NCBI GenBank assembly: GCA_020441605.1
Contig: JAGRLX010000018.1
Coordinates: 18,425 to 52,204, forward strand
Length of the DNA stretch: 33,780 bases
Reading direction: 5' to 3'
Source: Alphaproteobacteria bacterium
GTDB lineage: Bacteria > Pseudomonadota > Alphaproteobacteria > Rhizobiales > Aestuariivirgaceae
Shown: piece after piece, positions 32,319 through 33,780 of the stretch
How the letters are laid out: the number at the start of each line of letters is the position of its first letter
Numbering within the stretch: position 1 is the stretch's first letter
Position numbers and translations under genes: made by a program
The notes under the pieces: model-generated
The model's database searches: none
Seen by the model: the letters and a program-made list of their open reading frames with translations, nothing else
What the model was told of the DNA's origin: nothing

Positions 32319-32897
32319 ATGGTGGTTCTCAACCGCATCTACACGCGCACAGGCGACCAGGGCGAGACGGCGCTTGGCACCGGCGACCGGGTGTCCAAGG
32401 CGCATTTGCGCATCCAGGCCTATGGCACGGTCGACGAGACCAATGCCGTGATCGGCGTTGTACGCCTGCATACCGGCGAATTGGCAAAGCTCGACGCGAT
32501 GCTGGCCCGCATCCAGAACGAACTCTTCGACCTGGGCGCCGATCTCTGCGTTCCTGACACCGGGCGCGATCTCGGTTACGAGCCACTTCGCATCCTGCCG
32601 AAACAATTCGAACGGCTAGAAGCTGAAATCGACGAGATGAACGGCGAACTGGCGCCGCTCCGCTCCTTCGTTCTACCGGGCGGGCATCCGGCCGCGGCCC
32701 ATCTCCATCTGGCGCGCACCGTTTGCCGCAGGGCCGAAAGGCTCATCGTTGCGCTTGCTGCCGAAGACGGCGAGCATGTCAGCGAGGGCGCTATCGCCTA
32801 TATCAACCGTCTGTCGGACTTCTTCTTTGTCGCCAGCCGCTGGGCCAATGCCCAGGGTCCCGGCGACATTCTCTGGGTGCCGGGAAAGACCCGCTGA
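32319..32897 (+). CDS. Cob(I)alamin adenosyltransferase, PduO/MMAB type
   Basis: A 192-residue trimeric ATR that transfers adenosyl from ATP to cobalamin. YTRTGDQGETALGTG (8-22) is the ATP-binding N-terminus, followed by YGTVDETNAVIG. ARTVCRRAERL near residue 135 is the conserved helix with the active-site arginine, and INRLSDFFFVASRWAN comes near the C-terminus. Adenosylcobalamin serves the mutases of the ethylmalonyl-CoA pathway, whose mch gene lies in this window. The ATG at 32319 gives the typical MVVLNRIYTRTGD start, without a clear Shine-Dalgarno. Its stop overlaps the rhomboid start by one base. Confidence 0.93.
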   Translation: MVVLNRIYTRTGDQGETALGTGDRVSKAHLRIQAYGTVDETNAVIGVVRLHTGELAKLDAMLARIQNELFDLGADLCVPDTGRDLGYEPLRILPKQFERLEAEIDEMNGELAPLRSFVLPGGHPAAAHLHLARTVCRRAERLIVALAAEDGEHVSEGAIAYINRLSDFFFVASRWANAQGPGDILWVPGKTR

Positions 32898-33586
32898 TGT
32901 TCATTCCCCTTCACGACAATACGCCGCTGAAGGTCATCCGTTTCCAGCTTGTCACCATCGCCATCATCACCGCCAATCTGGTGATCTATGCGATGACCGG
33001 GGCCTTCACGTCCGATCAGGTGCTGGTCGCGGTGGCGACCGGCTATGGCCTGGTGCCAGGCGAGCTGACCGGGCTGGCGGCACCTGTGTCAGGCTTCGAT
33101 CCGATTCCCGAGCCCTTGACACTCGTCACCTACCAGTTCCTGCATGCCGGCTGGTGGCATGTGATCTCCAACATGCTGTTCCTGTGGGTCTTCGCCGACA
33201 ATATCGAGGACGCCTTCGGCCATGTTTCCTTCACGATGCTCTATCTCCTGTGCGGCATCGTTGGCGGATTGACCCATGTGATGATGGCGCCGGGGTCGAA
33301 TGTGCCGCTGGTCGGCGCGTCGGGTGCGGTTTCCGGGGTGATCGGCTCCTATGTGGTGCTCTATCCCCGCGCCCGGGTGTGGATCCTCCTGTTCATGCGC
33401 CTGCCCCTGCGCGTGGGCGCCGTCTGGGTGCTGGGGGGCTGGTTCCTGCTACAGCTTGTCAGCCTGCTGCTCACCGAGGACGGCGAGGTGGGCGTGGCCT
33501 GGTGGGCCCATATCGGCGGCTTTCTCTGCGGTTTTGGGATTACCTGGGCCATCCGGCGGCGGCTGCTGATTCGTGTCGGAGAGTGA
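32897..33586 (+). CDS. Rhomboid-family intramembrane serine protease
   Basis: A 229-residue, six-segment rhomboid. The catalytic serine is S142 in GASGAVSG and the catalytic histidine is H205 in WWAHIGGF. The HxxxN loop motif is H88/N92 in WWHVISNM. The active-site residues are all present. It would cut transmembrane substrates in the inner membrane. A GxxGAxxG-like pattern fits the intact protease rather than an inactive iRhom. It starts on the TGATG of the adenosyltransferase stop. The frame open from 32723 runs through that gene and is rejected. Confidence 0.92.
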   Translation: MFIPLHDNTPLKVIRFQLVTIAIITANLVIYAMTGAFTSDQVLVAVATGYGLVPGELTGLAAPVSGFDPIPEPLTLVTYQFLHAGWWHVISNMLFLWVFADNIEDAFGHVSFTMLYLLCGIVGGLTHVMMAPGSNVPLVGASGAVSGVIGSYVVLYPRARVWILLFMRLPLRVGAVWVLGGWFLLQLVSLLLTEDGEVGVAWWAHIGGFLCGFGITWAIRRRLLIRVGE

Positions 33587-33627
33587 AACGAAAGGTCGCA
33601 TTCGGCGTACAAGTGGCGCTGATGGAA

Positions 33628-33656
33628 TTGACTTGAGGGATTCCCCTCACTAGGGT
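33628..33656 (+). promoter_or_regulatory. Candidate promoter of etfB with internal palindrome
   Basis: TTGACT (33628-33633) is followed after 17 bases by TAGGGT (33651-33656). The -35 is strong, the -10 weak. TGAGGG and CCCTCA (33634-33649) form an inverted repeat in the spacer, a plausible operator. Pattern evidence only. Confidence 0.4.
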
Positions 33657-33694
33657 CCGGCCCACTTTTTGTGCACCGCCATATCGAGGTAGAG

Positions 33695-33780
33695 ATGAAA
33701 GTCCTGGTCGCTGTGAAGCGGGTCGTTGACTACAATGTCAAGATCCGTGTGAAGGCCGACGGTTCGGGTGTCGAACTGGC
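33695..33780 (+). CDS. etfB: Electron transfer flavoprotein subunit beta, 3' partial
   Basis: Only the first 28 codons are in the window. They read [20 protein letters not shown] followed by ADGSGVEL, the standard opening of ETF-beta. GAGG lies five bases before the ATG. EtfB with EtfA carries electrons from acyl-CoA and amine dehydrogenases to ETF-quinone oxidoreductase. It follows the rhomboid gene after 108 bases and has its own promoter-like site. etfA is expected just beyond the window edge. Confidence 0.9.
   Translation, partial: MKVLVAVKRVVDYNVKIRVKADGSGVEL

Noticed and set aside
1..33780. tRNA, rRNA, transposase, integrase, CRISPR or phage genes
   Set aside because: I looked for cloverleaf ends, transposase and integrase motifs and regularly spaced repeats and saw none; this rests on reading by eye, not on a search.

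Overview
The window is GC-rich, tightly packed chromosomal DNA of an alphaproteobacterium, most probably of the Hyphomicrobiales (Rhizobiales) type. This rests on a DUF2794 protein, a mesaconyl-CoA hydratase/CoA-ester lyase pair of the ethylmalonyl-CoA pathway, the order cobalamin adenosyltransferase - rhomboid - etfB, and a thiBPQ operon. I cannot name the genus. I see no rRNA, tRNA, CRISPR array, phage or insertion sequence. Most genes sit in short operons with ATGA-type overlaps.

Layout. 1-4008: the end of a nitrilase-family amidase, a drug/metabolite transporter, and a lemA-DUF2207 pair with a perfect palindrome at its promoter. 4009-9218 (minus): thiBPQ thiamine importer behind a TPP riboswitch, followed by the ABC-F ATPase uup. 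9396-11247 (plus): thiamine pyrophosphokinase, then an iron-sulfur 23S rRNA uridine methyltransferase. 11299-12964: divergent efp and epmA. 13038-14114: Gfo/Idh/MocA oxidoreductase. 14119-16019 (minus): mesaconyl-CoA hydratase and a CoA-ester lyase. 16149-20024 (plus): FAD oxidoreductase, pyridoxal kinase-like protein, an atypical FolD and a serine/threonine dehydratase. 20030-22442 (minus): a 65-residue orphan protein and htpG, with a heat-shock-type promoter and an unexplained upstream terminator. 22870-25989 (plus): an M19-like protein lacking zinc ligands, a 554-residue unknown and a DUF3726-like protein. 26052-27356: DUF2794 and a Bax inhibitor-1 protein. 27443-29000 (minus): pterin dehydratase, RNA cyclic phosphodiesterase and a TesA-like esterase. 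29072-32283 (plus): ybbA-ybbP. 32319-33780 (plus): adenosyltransferase, rhomboid protease and the start of etfB.

How the parts work together. Thiamine import, its riboswitch control and conversion to TPP are encoded back to back. The ethylmalonyl-CoA genes, the cobalamin adenosyltransferase and ETF fit an organism that assimilates C2/C1 units through CoA esters. The most interesting parts are two poorly understood units. The first is the 16.1-20.0 kb operon, whose FolD-like enzyme has lost the catalytic lysine. The second is the 22.9-26.0 kb unit, whose M19-fold protein has lost three of five zinc ligands. Both could act in breakdown of N-methylated amino compounds feeding one-carbon metabolism, but that link is inference.
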